Below, piece after piece: positions 9,399-18,425 of a DNA stretch of 64,000 nt; positions within the stretch are counted from its first letter, which is position 1, and each line of letters starts with the position of its first letter. Under the pieces are notes generated by a model. That model was not told the DNA's origin. It was given only the letters and a program-made list of their open reading frames with translations, and did not search any database. This DNA is from Polynucleobacter necessarius. GTDB lineage: Bacteria > Pseudomonadota > Gammaproteobacteria > Burkholderiales > Burkholderiaceae. The translations under genes were made by a program, and so were the position numbers. The stretch is from NCBI RefSeq assembly GCF_900095185.1, contig NZ_LT606948.1, forward strand, positions 496,001 through 560,000, read 5' to 3'.

Positions 9399-10767
9399 TT
9401 TTTGCTCCCAATACTACGATTTTCATACGGTCCATTGCGAGATACTTTTGAAAAGCAGCTTTTACTTGCCCCAAGGTAACCGTCTCAACTTGTTTTGTCC
9501 AAACTTCCATCGTGTCGAGTGGTAAACCATTCCAAGCAATAGAAGATACGTTATCTAGCAACTTACGATTGTTATTGATACGAAGTGAATATCCATTGAC
9601 TAAATTTGCTTTAGCAACCTCGAGTTCTGATGGTGTTGGGCCATCAGCAATAAATTGAGCAATCGTCGAACTTAGGACCTCTAACGCCAACTTTGCTTGA
9701 TCATTTTTAGTTTGTAGACCAGCCTGAAAAATACCATTATCTTTACCAGGAGCAAAATAACTAAAGACGCTATAAGCCAACCCCCGCTTCTCACGAACCT
9801 CAGACATCAAACGGGATACAAAGCCACCGCCGCCAAGAATATAGTTACCAACCAGTAATGCAAAGTAGTCTGGGTTATTACGCGCTACTGCAGTCATTCC
9901 CATAACAATATGGGCCTGCTGAGAGTCAAAAGGAATTTGAATTTCCCGTTGCGCTAAAGGCTCGACAGGTGAACGCTGCAGATCTGGCAACTTTGAAACC
10001 GGATTTCCCGATTGAGGAATTCGGTTTAGCAAAGACTGTACCATTTGATTGGCTTGAGCTTTATCTACATCACCAACAATACTCACAATCATGCGATCAC
10101 CACGATAAAACTGCTTGTGAAATTGTGCCAAATCATTGGCATTGATTGTGGCTGTTGATTTGACACTAGGCGAATAGGCCAAGGGATAATCCCCATAAAC
10201 CGATTGTTTAAAACTGCGTTCAAGGACATACTCAGGTTTTGTTTCGGCTTCACGCAAATTGGTTAGCATCCTTTGCTTTTCACGCTCCATAATTTTAGGA
10301 TCATAAGTTGGCGCGCTTAACATCGCAGCAGCCAAATGCACTGCACGATCACGCACATCTTTCCTGCTTAAACTCCGAATTCTCAAGATTGCGCGTTCTC
10401 CACCCACAGATAGGCCAATATTGGCACCCAAATCAGCGATCTTATCGGCAATTTGAGCTTCCGTTAAAAACCCCTTATCACCTCTGACTCCATAATTCAT
10501 GAGGCCCGCAGTCATACCCGCAAGTCCACTTTTACCAATGGGATCATAGCGGTCACCAGCATCGATGCTGATTTCAATATCGACCATTGGTAAAGCTTTC
10601 GTTTGAATTAAATAAGCTTTTGCTCCTTTAAATGACTCAAGCTGCTCAATTGGCAAAATTGCGCAAGCGTTACTTATCAAGCCAAGGGTAAACAAGCAAG
10701 CGGAAACTGTCTTAATGGTTAACCTCCTTGCCTCAGGACTGACGAGCTTGTGGATCCAATATCGCAA
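9391..10767 (-). CDS. M16 family peptidase, non-catalytic-type subunit
   Basis: 458 residues from a TTG at 10767, or 441 from an ATT at 10716. The ATT is more likely to mark the real start: a perfect AAGGAGG lies 6 bases before it, and the protein then begins with a signal peptide (TVSACLFTLGLISNACA). The M16 fold is clear, including GGGGFVSRLMSEVREKRGLAYSV. The zinc motif HxxEH is absent, as is usual for the second member of such gene pairs, which works with a catalytic partner. It overlaps the 3' end of the partner gene. The frame is undamaged apart from the start codon. Periplasmic location is inferred from the signal peptide. Confidence 0.85.
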   Translation of the reverse strand: MRYWIHKLVSPEARRLTIKTVSACLFTLGLISNACAILPIEQLESFKGAKAYLIQTKALPMVDIEISIDAGDRYDPIGKSGLAGMTAGLMNYGVRGDKGFLTEAQIADKIADLGANIGLSVGGERAILRIRSLSRKDVRDRAVHLAAAMLSAPTYDPKIMEREKQRMLTNLREAETKPEYVLERSFKQSVYGDYPLAYSPSVKSTATINANDLAQFHKQFYRGDRMIVSIVGDVDKAQANQMVQSLLNRIPQSGNPVSKLPDLQRSPVEPLAQREIQIPFDSQQAHIVMGMTAVARNNPDYFALLVGNYILGGGGFVSRLMSEVREKRGLAYSVFSYFAPGKDNGIFQAGLQTKNDQAKLALEVLSSTIAQFIADGPTPSELEVAKANLVNGYSLRINNNRKLLDNVSSIAWNGLPLDTMEVWTKQVETVTLGQVKAAFQKYLAMDRMKIVVLGAKNK

Positions 10768-12079
10768 TTGTTAATCCTTCATCAACCAAATATTTTTTGG
10801 CAACTGCTTGAACCTGCTCAGGAGTAATTTTTTGCATTCGCTCAAGCATGTCATCAATTTCTTTCCAAGAAAAGCCAGCCATCTCGGTGCTGCCAATTTC
10901 CATCGCTTGGCCAAAGATAGAGTCACGCTTATAAATTTGTTCAGACAAAATGCGTACCTTAATTCTTTTAAGCTCAGACTCCAAAATGCCTTTCTGCTTT
11001 AACTCATCTAGCGCTTTATGAATGCTGGCTTGTGCCTGCTCAACCGTTTTTCCCTTAGCCATCGTTGCCCTAATGAAAAATAATTCTGGGCCACGCGAGA
11101 TCATGTCATAGCCAACGCCGACATCAGTAACTACTTTTTCCTGTTTCACGAGAACGCGATTTAAGCGAGCATTGTCATAGCCATCTAATACCCCGGTCAG
11201 GAGCTCTAATGCATAAGGCTCTGGATCATCAAGCTTCCCAGGCTCCAGGCGAGGCACCTTCCAAGCCATAGCCAATTGAGCGCTATCTGCCGGTGTTTTT
11301 ATTTGGACCTGCTTAATGCCTTTTTGAGTAGGTTCAATTTGAGGCTTACGAACCGGTAATTCACGGGCTAACGCAGCACCGGAATACTGTTCGACCATGC
11401 TCAATACCTTTTTTGCGTCCACATCACCACTCACGACAACAGTTGCATTATTTGGCGCGTACCAGCTGCGATACCAATCTCGGGCATCAGCGGCTTTCAT
11501 ATTCTGTAAATCATTCATCCAACCAATCACGGGATGACGATAAGGAGAGCGCATAAATGCAGTTGCCATTAGTGATTCATTGAGCAAGCTACTAGGATTA
11601 TCCTCTGTTCTCAAGCGGCGCTCTTCCATCACCACCTGAATTTCTTTTAAGAACTCAGAGTCATCAAAATTTAAATTCGACATACGATCCGCTTCAAGTC
11701 GGATCACATCCTCTAATTTTGATTTTTCAATTTGCTGAAAATACGCGGTGTAATCACGCGAGGTAAATGCATTTTCACGTCCACCCACAGCTGCTACTAA
11801 ACGCGAAAAATCTCCCGCCTTCACTTTATGTGTACCTTTGAACATCATGTGCTCGAGGACATGTGCAACACCAGTACGTCCATCCATCTCATCCATGGAG
11901 CCTGCCCTGTACCAAACCATATGGGCTACCGTTGGCGCGCGGTGATCTTCTCTCACGATTAATTTAAGGCCATTACTCAGCTGATACTCGTATGTATCGG
12001 CTGATTGGGGGCCAACAGCCCAACTCATCTGAGCAAATACGATGAATAAGAAGAAAATTCGGAGTAAATTAGAAAGCAT
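10733..12079 (-). CDS. M16 family zinc peptidase, catalytic subunit
   Basis: 448 residues. A signal peptide of about 21 residues is followed by a pitrilysin-type domain with H73-x2-E76-H77 (HVLEH). The second-shell glutamates lie in VVMEERRLRTEDNPSSLLNE. The GYDNARLNRVLV and RGPELFFIRA segments are those of processing-peptidase-like bacterial proteins. It is paired with the non-catalytic M16 gene downstream, so a periplasmic heterodimer that degrades peptides is likely. Substrates are unknown. ftsY is divergent, 63 bases away. Confidence 0.92.
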   Translation of the reverse strand: MLSNLLRIFFLFIVFAQMSWAVGPQSADTYEYQLSNGLKLIVREDHRAPTVAHMVWYRAGSMDEMDGRTGVAHVLEHMMFKGTHKVKAGDFSRLVAAVGGRENAFTSRDYTAYFQQIEKSKLEDVIRLEADRMSNLNFDDSEFLKEIQVVMEERRLRTEDNPSSLLNESLMATAFMRSPYRHPVIGWMNDLQNMKAADARDWYRSWYAPNNATVVVSGDVDAKKVLSMVEQYSGAALARELPVRKPQIEPTQKGIKQVQIKTPADSAQLAMAWKVPRLEPGKLDDPEPYALELLTGVLDGYDNARLNRVLVKQEKVVTDVGVGYDMISRGPELFFIRATMAKGKTVEQAQASIHKALDELKQKGILESELKRIKVRILSEQIYKRDSIFGQAMEIGSTEMAGFSWKEIDDMLERMQKITPEQVQAVAKKYLVDEGLTIAILDPQARQS

Positions 12080-12142
12080 CTGCTACATCACCATATCCCT
12101 AAAATTTAATTGATAAGATGCAATGTTTAAATTGTATCGATT

Positions 12143-13033
12143 ATGTTCGGCTTACGTACAACCCTCGGCTCCCTATTTAAATCAAGCAAGATTGATGAAT
12201 CTTGGTTTGATACCCTAGAAGAATCACTCATTCAAAGTGATGTGGGCATTGCCACGACTGAACAGTTAATCAGTAAACTTCGTAGAGCTGCAAAATCAGA
12301 AAAGGCCTCTAGCTCAGAAGAGTTAAAGACCCTCCTCATTCAAGAGGTCGATCTTTTGCTAAAAGCTATTGAACCTTCACCAAACCCCCTATTTAGCAAT
12401 GAGAAAGTCAACTCACCAGAGATATGGTTGGTAGTAGGGGTTAACGGGGCCGGTAAGACCACAACGATTGGCAAGCTTTGCTGGCTCTTCCAGTCTCAAG
12501 GTAAATCTGTCCTTTTGGCGGCAGGGGATACCTTTAGGGCTGCCGCTCGCAATCAATTGCAAGAGTGGGGGGCGCGCAATCAGGTGGATGTGATCACGCA
12601 AGAAGGGGGTGATGTTGCAGCTGTAGCTCATGATGCCATTCATGCCGCTATTTCACGAAAGAACGACATTCTGATTATCGATACCGCAGGCCGCCTAGCC
12701 ACTCAAGACAACCTGATGGAAGAGCTGAAGAAAGTAAAACGCGTGATTGGCAAGGCACTTCCAGGTGCACCCCACCACACTCTTCTTGTATTGGACGGAA
12801 ATACGGGGCAAAACGGCCTAAATCAGGTGAAAGCCTTTCACTCCGCCCTCGGCCTCACAGGGATCATTGTTACGAAGCTAGATGGCACCGCTAAGGGTGG
12901 CGTGATCTGTGCTCTTGCTCATACCCTACAAGAGGTTCCAAAACCCGCTGTTTTAGCCTTAGGAAAAGGTGAGGGAATTGCTGATTTAGTCCCTTTCACA
13001 GCAAAGCAATATTCATACGAATTATTTAATTAA
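12143..13033 (+). CDS. ftsY: Signal recognition particle receptor FtsY
   Basis: 296 residues, short because the acidic A domain is nearly absent. The helical N domain is followed by the GTPase: GVNGAGKTTTIGKL (G1), GDTFRAAARNQL, DTAGRL (G3) and TKLDGTAKGG (G4). It docks SRP-ribosome complexes at the inner membrane. The frame is intact. rpoH follows after a 94-base gap that holds a CIRCE operator. Confidence 0.95.
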   Translation: MFGLRTTLGSLFKSSKIDESWFDTLEESLIQSDVGIATTEQLISKLRRAAKSEKASSSEELKTLLIQEVDLLLKAIEPSPNPLFSNEKVNSPEIWLVVGVNGAGKTTTIGKLCWLFQSQGKSVLLAAGDTFRAAARNQLQEWGARNQVDVITQEGGDVAAVAHDAIHAAISRKNDILIIDTAGRLATQDNLMEELKKVKRVIGKALPGAPHHTLLVLDGNTGQNGLNQVKAFHSALGLTGIIVTKLDGTAKGGVICALAHTLQEVPKPAVLALGKGEGIADLVPFTAKQYSYELFN

Positions 13034-13061
13034 ATCAATTACTTACAGATAATCAAAACGA

Positions 13062-13088
13062 TTAGCACTCTCTTGACAAGAGTGCTAA
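13062..13088 (+). promoter_or_regulatory. CIRCE operator (HrcA binding site) upstream of rpoH
   Basis: TTAGCACTC, a 9-base spacer, then GAGTGCTAA: a perfect match to the CIRCE inverted repeat. The spacer contains TTGACA (13073-13078), so a sigma-70 -35 box sits inside the operator. A -10 element is less clear; TCCTAC or TACTAA at 13096-13104 are candidates. The arrangement suggests HrcA represses rpoH transcription. Confidence 0.92.
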
Positions 13089-13127
13089 AATGAAATCCTA
13101 CTAATACCTCATATTTATAAGAAAAAA

Positions 13128-14045
13128 ATGAAATCCGACAAACCGAATTTGCAAAGGCTGCCCGTCGCGCAGACTGCGACGGCGTCTGCATTTCCAATGC
13201 TACCAACTCTTGGGGTTGGAACTCTTGACTCATACATAGCATATGTGAATCGCGTACCTATGCTCAGCGCTGCAGAAGAATTACATCTTGCGCAGGAGTT
13301 TCGTCGTACTGAAAATGTCGACGCTGCTAAAACATTAGTACTTTCACATTTGCGCTTGGTAGTTTCTGTTGCACGCCAATATCTTGGCTACGGCATTCCA
13401 CATGCAGACCTTATTCAAGAAGGTAATATTGGCTTGATGAAGGCGGTTAAACGCTATGACTCAAGCAATGGTGCTCGTTTAGTTTCTTATGCAATTCACT
13501 GGATCAAAGCTGAGATTCATGAGTACATTCTTAAGAATTGGCGTTTAGTGAAAACTGCAACCACTAAAGCGCAACGTAAACTCTTTTTTAATTTACGTAG
13601 CAACAAACTTTCTTTAAATGCACTAACCCCAAGCGAAATTGAAGCTTTAGCTCAAGCCCTTGATGTAAAAGGCTCTGATGTTAAAGAAATGGAAATGCGT
13701 CTTGCTGGTGGCGACGTGGCTCTTGAGGGTGACGACAGCGATGTTGACTCAACCTATTATGCGCCAATTCAATGGCTTGCCGATAGCTCACAAGAGCCTA
13801 CCGCATGCATAGCTAGCGCTGAAGCAGATGCACTTCAAGGCCCCAAGTTAGACAAAGCTCTAATGGCCCTAGATAAACGCAGTCGTAACATTGTCCAATC
13901 TCGCTGGTTGGCAATGGATGCTGAGGGTAATGGCACAAAGACCTTACATGATTTGGCTGATGAGTATGGCATTTCCGCAGAACGCGTTCGCCAAATCGAA
14001 ACTGCTGCGCTGAAAAAAATGCGTAGCTTCTTACAAGCTGTCTAA
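13128..14045 (+). CDS. rpoH: RNA polymerase sigma-32 factor (heat shock)
   Basis: 305 residues. Region 2 is complete (LVVSVARQYLGYGIPHADLI, then GNIGLMKAVKRYD and SYAIHWIKAEIHEYI). It is followed by the RpoH-specific box QRKLFFNLR. Region 4 ends with a helix-turn-helix (LADEYGISAERVRQIE). It directs heat-shock transcription. The CIRCE element 40 bases upstream links it to HrcA. No terminator is obvious in the short gap to the convergent sco gene. Confidence 0.96.
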   Translation: MKSDKPNLQRLPVAQTATASAFPMLPTLGVGTLDSYIAYVNRVPMLSAAEELHLAQEFRRTENVDAAKTLVLSHLRLVVSVARQYLGYGIPHADLIQEGNIGLMKAVKRYDSSNGARLVSYAIHWIKAEIHEYILKNWRLVKTATTKAQRKLFFNLRSNKLSLNALTPSEIEALAQALDVKGSDVKEMEMRLAGGDVALEGDDSDVDSTYYAPIQWLADSSQEPTACIASAEADALQGPKLDKALMALDKRSRNIVQSRWLAMDAEGNGTKTLHDLADEYGISAERVRQIETAALKKMRSFLQAV

Positions 14046-14081
14046 ACAGTAAGTTTGCTCACTGCACACTTCTTCACCCGC

Positions 14082-14666
14082 TTACTTCAATAACTCTTTC
14101 AAGTCATGCGCCAAGGTCTCTGGACCTTGGGCGTGCTTGATATATAAACGTAAGCGACCATCCGGATCAAATGCATAACTCCCGGCTGTGTGATCCATCG
14201 TGTAAACGCCGAGTTTAGTCCCAGGCACTTTCTTGTAATAAATCTTGAAATCTTTAGTAACCCTTTCGAGAGCAGCCGCATCTGCAGGGCGAAGACCCAG
14301 GAAGCGCGGATCAAATGCTGGAACATACTGCTTCAGAATCTCGGCGGTATCACGCCCAGGATCTACGGTGACAAATAAAACTTGTACCTTATTGGACTGA
14401 GGCCCCAATAGCACCATGACTTGTTGCATTTCGGTTAAGGTCGTGGGGCAAACATCGGGACACTGGGTATAACCAAAGAACATCACCACTACTTTACCCT
14501 TAAAGTCAGATAGTGTTTTGACCGTACCGTCAGGATCTAACAAACTAAAATCTTTACCAAAGGCGGTGCTACCAGTGATATCAATATTTTTGAACTCTGG
14601 CTTTGGACTACAAGCAGTCAATACAAAACATAGCGTAGCCAGAAAACATAAGCGGAGAATCTTCAT
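14082..14666 (-). CDS. SCO1/SenC family copper chaperone (lipoprotein)
   Basis: 194 residues from the ATG at 14666 (MKILRL); an upstream ATG at 14693 adds 9 residues before the signal. The signal peptide ends in the lipobox LTAC. The thioredoxin-like fold has the copper-binding CPDVC and the distal His in TMDHTAG. Sco proteins deliver copper to the CuA site of cytochrome oxidase subunit II. That subunit is a broken remnant here, so this intact gene is an orphan or serves another role (redox, or another oxidase). It follows ctaB. Confidence 0.9.
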   Translation of the reverse strand: MKILRLCFLATLCFVLTACSPKPEFKNIDITGSTAFGKDFSLLDPDGTVKTLSDFKGKVVVMFFGYTQCPDVCPTTLTEMQQVMVLLGPQSNKVQVLFVTVDPGRDTAEILKQYVPAFDPRFLGLRPADAAALERVTKDFKIYYKKVPGTKLGVYTMDHTAGSYAFDPDGRLRLYIKHAQGPETLAHDLKELLK

Positions 14667-14693
14667 ATTGGTCTCAGAGGAAATAGTGGTCAA

Positions 14694-15570
14694 CTAAGAA
14701 CGCGACACAAACAGTAGTGACAAATATGTAATAGAAAAGCGGAATGTTTTCTTGACAAGTGCATCGCTATAAGAGACAAATAAAGCCACTACATATGCAA
14801 GGAATATTAAACCTAGAATAATTGCAGATACGAGATAGACCATACCACTCATGCCATAGACATATGGCAGTAGCGTAGCCGCAATCAATATCAAGGTGTA
14901 GAGCAAGATATTGAGAAGTGTGAAGCGCTCCCCATGAGTAACAGGCAGCATTGGGAATCCAGCTTGCACATAGTCATCGCGACGATATAGAGCTAAGGCC
15001 CAAAAATGTGGGGGTCCACACAAAAATAATAAGGACCAGCAGCCATGCTTCTGCAGAAAGCGTGCTCGTAACTGCGGCGGCCCAGCCCAGAGCTGGTGGC
15101 ATCGCACCAGATAAACCGCCAATTACAATATTTTGAGGTGTGGCTGGTTTTAAGGGCCAGATATAAATCACTGCATATCCAACGAAGGTAGCAAGAGTGA
15201 GCCACATCGTTAACGGGTTGCACAAATTCCATAAAATAATCATTCCGATCGAACCCAGAATGCTAAAAAAGCTAATGATATGCAACGGTGTTACTTCGCC
15301 AGTCGCAGATGGGCGCCAGGATGTGCGTTGTATCTTGGCATCAACGGCTTGCTCGATTAAACAGTTCACTGCAAATGCTGCGCTAGCTAAAAGCCATATC
15401 CCAACAATGCCGCCGATGAGAACTGGATACGGAACCATGCCAGGAGTTGCTAAAAACATCCCAATGACTGCACAAAATACGGCGAGCTGAGTCACTCTAG
15501 GTTTGGTTAAAACCCAATATTGACGCCAACGCGGCATGGCCGCTCGTACGTTTGTTTGAGAACTACTCAT
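14694..15570 (-). pseudogene. ctaB: Protoheme IX farnesyltransferase (heme O synthase), frameshifted
   Basis: The first part starts at the ATG at 15570 ([19 protein letters not shown]) and has membrane helices and the loop [19 protein letters not shown]. The frame breaks near 15010, where [19 protein letters not shown] should be read: the upstream frame gives FVWTPTFL and the downstream frame gives [18 protein letters not shown] run has lost two bases or gained one. The rest is intact to 14694. Heme O is the precursor of heme A in aa3 oxidases. The whole aa3 cluster is decayed. Confidence 0.88.
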
Positions 15571-15587
15571 ATTTATATGATCTCCTT

Positions 15588-16679
15588 CTAAATAGAAGGA
15601 TTCCAAGAGGCACAATAACTCATCCTGACCAAACAGAATACCAAAGCTGCAGAGCCAGCGGTATGTAACAGAGAAGCTAATAATGGCGACTGAAATATCA
15701 CATTAGAAATACCAGCAATTAACCGCAAAATGAGCAAACTCAACAGGAATTTGGCTATTTGGCCTCACCCGGATAACACTGGAGTTGCAAGTTGCAACCC
15801 CTCAGACCTAAGAAACCCAATACCAACAAAGCAAAAAGTCGATGTGCCCAGTGTATCATTTGTAATGCTACCGGCGAAATAAATGCGCCTTGCGCATTAA
15901 GGCCTAATTGACGCCAAAGGGTAAAGCCCTCAGACTAATTGGTTTCAGGCCAAGCACTTCCTATCCAAATCGGGAAATCTGGACAAGCAAGAACTGCGTA
16001 ATTCGTGCTGACCCAAGCACCTAAGAAAATTTGTATTGCAAGAACTACGAAGGACGTCAATACCAATACTGCAGGCAATGGCCTAATACGAAGTGTGCGA
16101 ACGGCAGAAATTTTTTTCTATCCAGACTTGTTGAGCATAAACAGTTAAACAAGCCAATAAAACTAAGACCAGCATGAGATGAATGGTCACAATGATCGGT
16201 TGCAGCTTAAATGTCACAGTCCATGGGCCAAATGCACCTTGGATACAAACCAATATCAACAATCCCAGACTACCAAATAAAGGGCCTTCTTTACTTTACT
16301 AAACGCAACCTCAACCTGCATCAATATCAGTGCACCCACCGTCATAGCCAAGTAACGATGACTCATTTCAATCCAGGCCTTCATGACAGTTACGGGCCCA
16401 GTTGGCAAAGCACTCTCCACTTCTCGGATATCATCCCCAGGTGCATGAAAAGGGGTTGAAGTGCCCATAGCATCTAGGCCAGTCTGGACAACCCAATCCA
16501 GAATCCGTAAGACGAGTAAATGCGCCAAATACAATCAGGTCAAATGTCATGAAAACTAGGGTCCAATTGAGCTGTTGGAAAAAGCTAAAGTCTGGCTTTT
16601 TCCAAAGATAGAGTAATGGCAAGCCCGCAAAAATAATCGTGATTGCCGCTAACTCTATGATCAAAATCACACTTGGCAT
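15588..16679 (-). pseudogene. ctaA: Heme A synthase (COX15/CtaA), many lesions
   Basis: The N-terminus MPSVILIIELAAITIIF and the family signature GAFTRLTDSGLGCPDWPRCYG (16540-16460) are clear. Frames change near 16450, giving fragments AMGTSTPFHAPGDD and VMKAWIEMSHRYLAMTVG. Downstream, towards 15600, similarity survives only in short pieces among stops. The 5' end overlaps the stop of the preceding broken gene, as in an operon. Heme A synthase is needed only by aa3-type oxidases. Confidence 0.85.
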
Positions 16680-17343
16680 TACAAATGCTCACCCTTGTGA
16701 TTTAACTTAAGAAGTTTTTCCAAGTCTTTCTTCGTGCCAGCAAATGCTTTGGGAGAATTTGTCACTGGAAAATACATCATCTTTGCCGGGCTTGGATCAA
16801 TCAATTAAATCTGCTGTCCTGCCCCCTCTTTATTTCACCAGGCTTCAAATTCCACTTTTTCCTTTAAACCAGATTGGAGCGATGCAACCTGAAAACCTGC
16901 TGTCCTCTCGTCATCAATCTTGATGACCTCTGGATCAACCGGTTTTCCATCTGTGTTGACCCAAACAAGTTGAAGGCGCCGACTTTCTTTTCCAGCAGCA
17001 ACTCTTGCTTGTCTCATTAAATAAAGAGCCTCAATACACTGCTGATCTTTTATTTGGCATTCACCACCACAGCAGGACAAGCAATTAAAAGCGTCCACTT
17101 ACCCTGTAGAAAAACATCAATCCATGCTAGATTAAATTCTTGTGCTGGATAAACTAAAGTTCCTAGATTAGTCTTGCCGCCAGCAGGCCTAATAACGTAG
17201 TAAGCAAACTAAGAAGCAATCACTGGAGAGGCGCATGTAAGCAGTAGCAATAACATCTGGATGCGACCACGACGAGTGCGCGCATTGATAGCAGCTGCAT
17301 CAATTTGTGAAGCCGGAATTAATAACTCTTTATCACTCACCAT
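16679..17343 (-). pseudogene. Cytochrome oxidase-cluster membrane protein (surf1-ctaA intergenic gene), broken
   Basis: The frame starts MVSDKELLIPASQID with a membrane segment (RRGRIQMLLLLLTCASPVIA). It meets TAG near 17210 and continues in the same frame as FAYYVIRPAGGKTNLGTLVY, then PAQEFNLAWIDVFLQG. A frameshift near 17050 moves it to QQCIEALYLMRQARVA. The end (KAFAGTKKDLEKLLKLNHKG) overlaps the ctaA start. The family lies between surf1 and ctaA in betaproteobacteria. Its function is unknown to me; a role in oxidase assembly is inferred from position. At least one nonsense codon and one or more frameshifts are present. Confidence 0.75.
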
Positions 17344-18127
17344 TGATCCCCATTCACCCATCTTTGACATTGATATTGCCGCAGGCCGCTTAGTAACCAG
17401 AATGAAAATCCAGCGAACGCCAAAGCAAACCACTGGAATGCATAAGGATAATGGCGATCCACTCCGCTTGTCAGAGGCGACCTTTCGCGAAGCATGCCAT
17501 CCTCTTGTCCGGTTTCTATCTCACGCAAAATAAATGGCAGCTGTTTCCAATCACGAAGCTTACCTTCGATCTCTAAATCAAAGTTTTGCTCAATCCTTGG
17601 CCTAGCTATATCGGGTAAATTCTTACCGCCACCCAGCTCATATACCCTACCAGGCTCAGGAAATACTATGCCCTCGATACTCACTACCCGATGTGGCGTT
17701 TTTACTGGGGGTCAAGTTTCGCGATCTTCATTATTGCGTGGTGCCCAACCCCGATGAATCCAAAGAATCTCATCGCTAGCCTTAAGTCTAAGAGGCATCA
17801 TGAGATAAAAACATGACTGTGCATTATTAGTACCAGCAGGAGGTATCGATCTTGGAAGGTTATCTAACCAAATTGCGGCCTCTTTTATAGATTGCCCCAA
17901 ACAATCATACGGCGCTCACGTGCCTCATCTAAAGTCCAAGATACTGAGTTTGCATTCAAGATTGGCATTTGTTGGCGTGCTTGCAAATTGGCAGCAAGGG
18001 CTATTTTGGTGTCCGCTCTTCCGAGTTGCCAAATACTTGCTCCACAGCCAATCGAAACCACCAGCAAGGCTTAGAAAGTAGCAACTATACGCTTAGCAAT
18101 CAGGGCGGTAAAAAGACTATTCAAAAG
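17337..18127 (-). pseudogene. surf1: SURF1 family oxidase assembly protein, broken
   Basis: Pieces in order: a first membrane helix with ASIWQLGRADTKIAL (18040-17990), then DEARERRMIVWGN, LPRSIPPAGTNNAQS, ILWIHRGWAPRN, VSIEGIVFPEPGRVYELG, and a second membrane helix HYPYAFQWFALAFAGFSFWL. The HRGWAPRN and YPYAFQWFALA motifs are diagnostic of SURF1. At least three breaks occur: a TAA in the first helix near 18073, and frame changes near 17890 and 17700. SURF1 helps insert heme A into subunit I. Confidence 0.87.
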
Positions 18128-18148
18128 ATATAAAGATAAGGATTTGAG

Positions 18149-18361
18149 ATGAAGTGGCTTATTGCAATTGTCCTGCTAATGCTTGTTGTTAGCTTAGGGT
18201 CGGCCTTGTATTACATGATGCAAGATGGGGGAAATAGCTCCCATACGGTTCGCTCACTGATGTTACGAATTGGGCTATCAATCATCTTATTTCTGGGAAT
18301 TCTTTTAGCCCATTACCTAGGCCTGATAGAGGCCACCGAAATTAAAGTAGGAACAAACTGA
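18149..18361 (+). CDS. DUF2909 twin-transmembrane protein
   Basis: 70 residues with two membrane helices (about 3-21 and 41-60) joined by a short polar loop (MQDGGNSSHTVRS). The family is found in cytochrome oxidase clusters of betaproteobacteria and gammaproteobacteria. It is divergent from surf1 and convergent with coxC. It is one of the few undamaged frames in this decayed region, possibly only because it is short. No function is established. Confidence 0.8.
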   Translation: MKWLIAIVLLMLVVSLGSALYYMMQDGGNSSHTVRSLMLRIGLSIILFLGILLAHYLGLIEATEIKVGTN

Positions 18362-18391
18362 GTAAGCCACACAAAAAAGGCGCTTAAAAAC

Positions 18392-18416
18392 AAATCGGGG
18401 CTTTAGGCCCCGATTT
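18392..18416. terminator. Bidirectional terminator between DUF2909 and coxC
   Basis: AAATCGGGGC pairs with GCCCCGATTT around a 5-base loop, with T-rich sequence after it on the plus strand and A-rich sequence before it. It lies between two convergent genes, so it can serve both. Confidence 0.8.
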
Positions 18417-18425
18417 TCTATTGGA

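Noticed and set aside
9199-9525. Plus-strand open frame of 108 codons
   Set aside because: It lies opposite rsmD and the M16 gene, whose family motifs are clear; it has no recognisable features.
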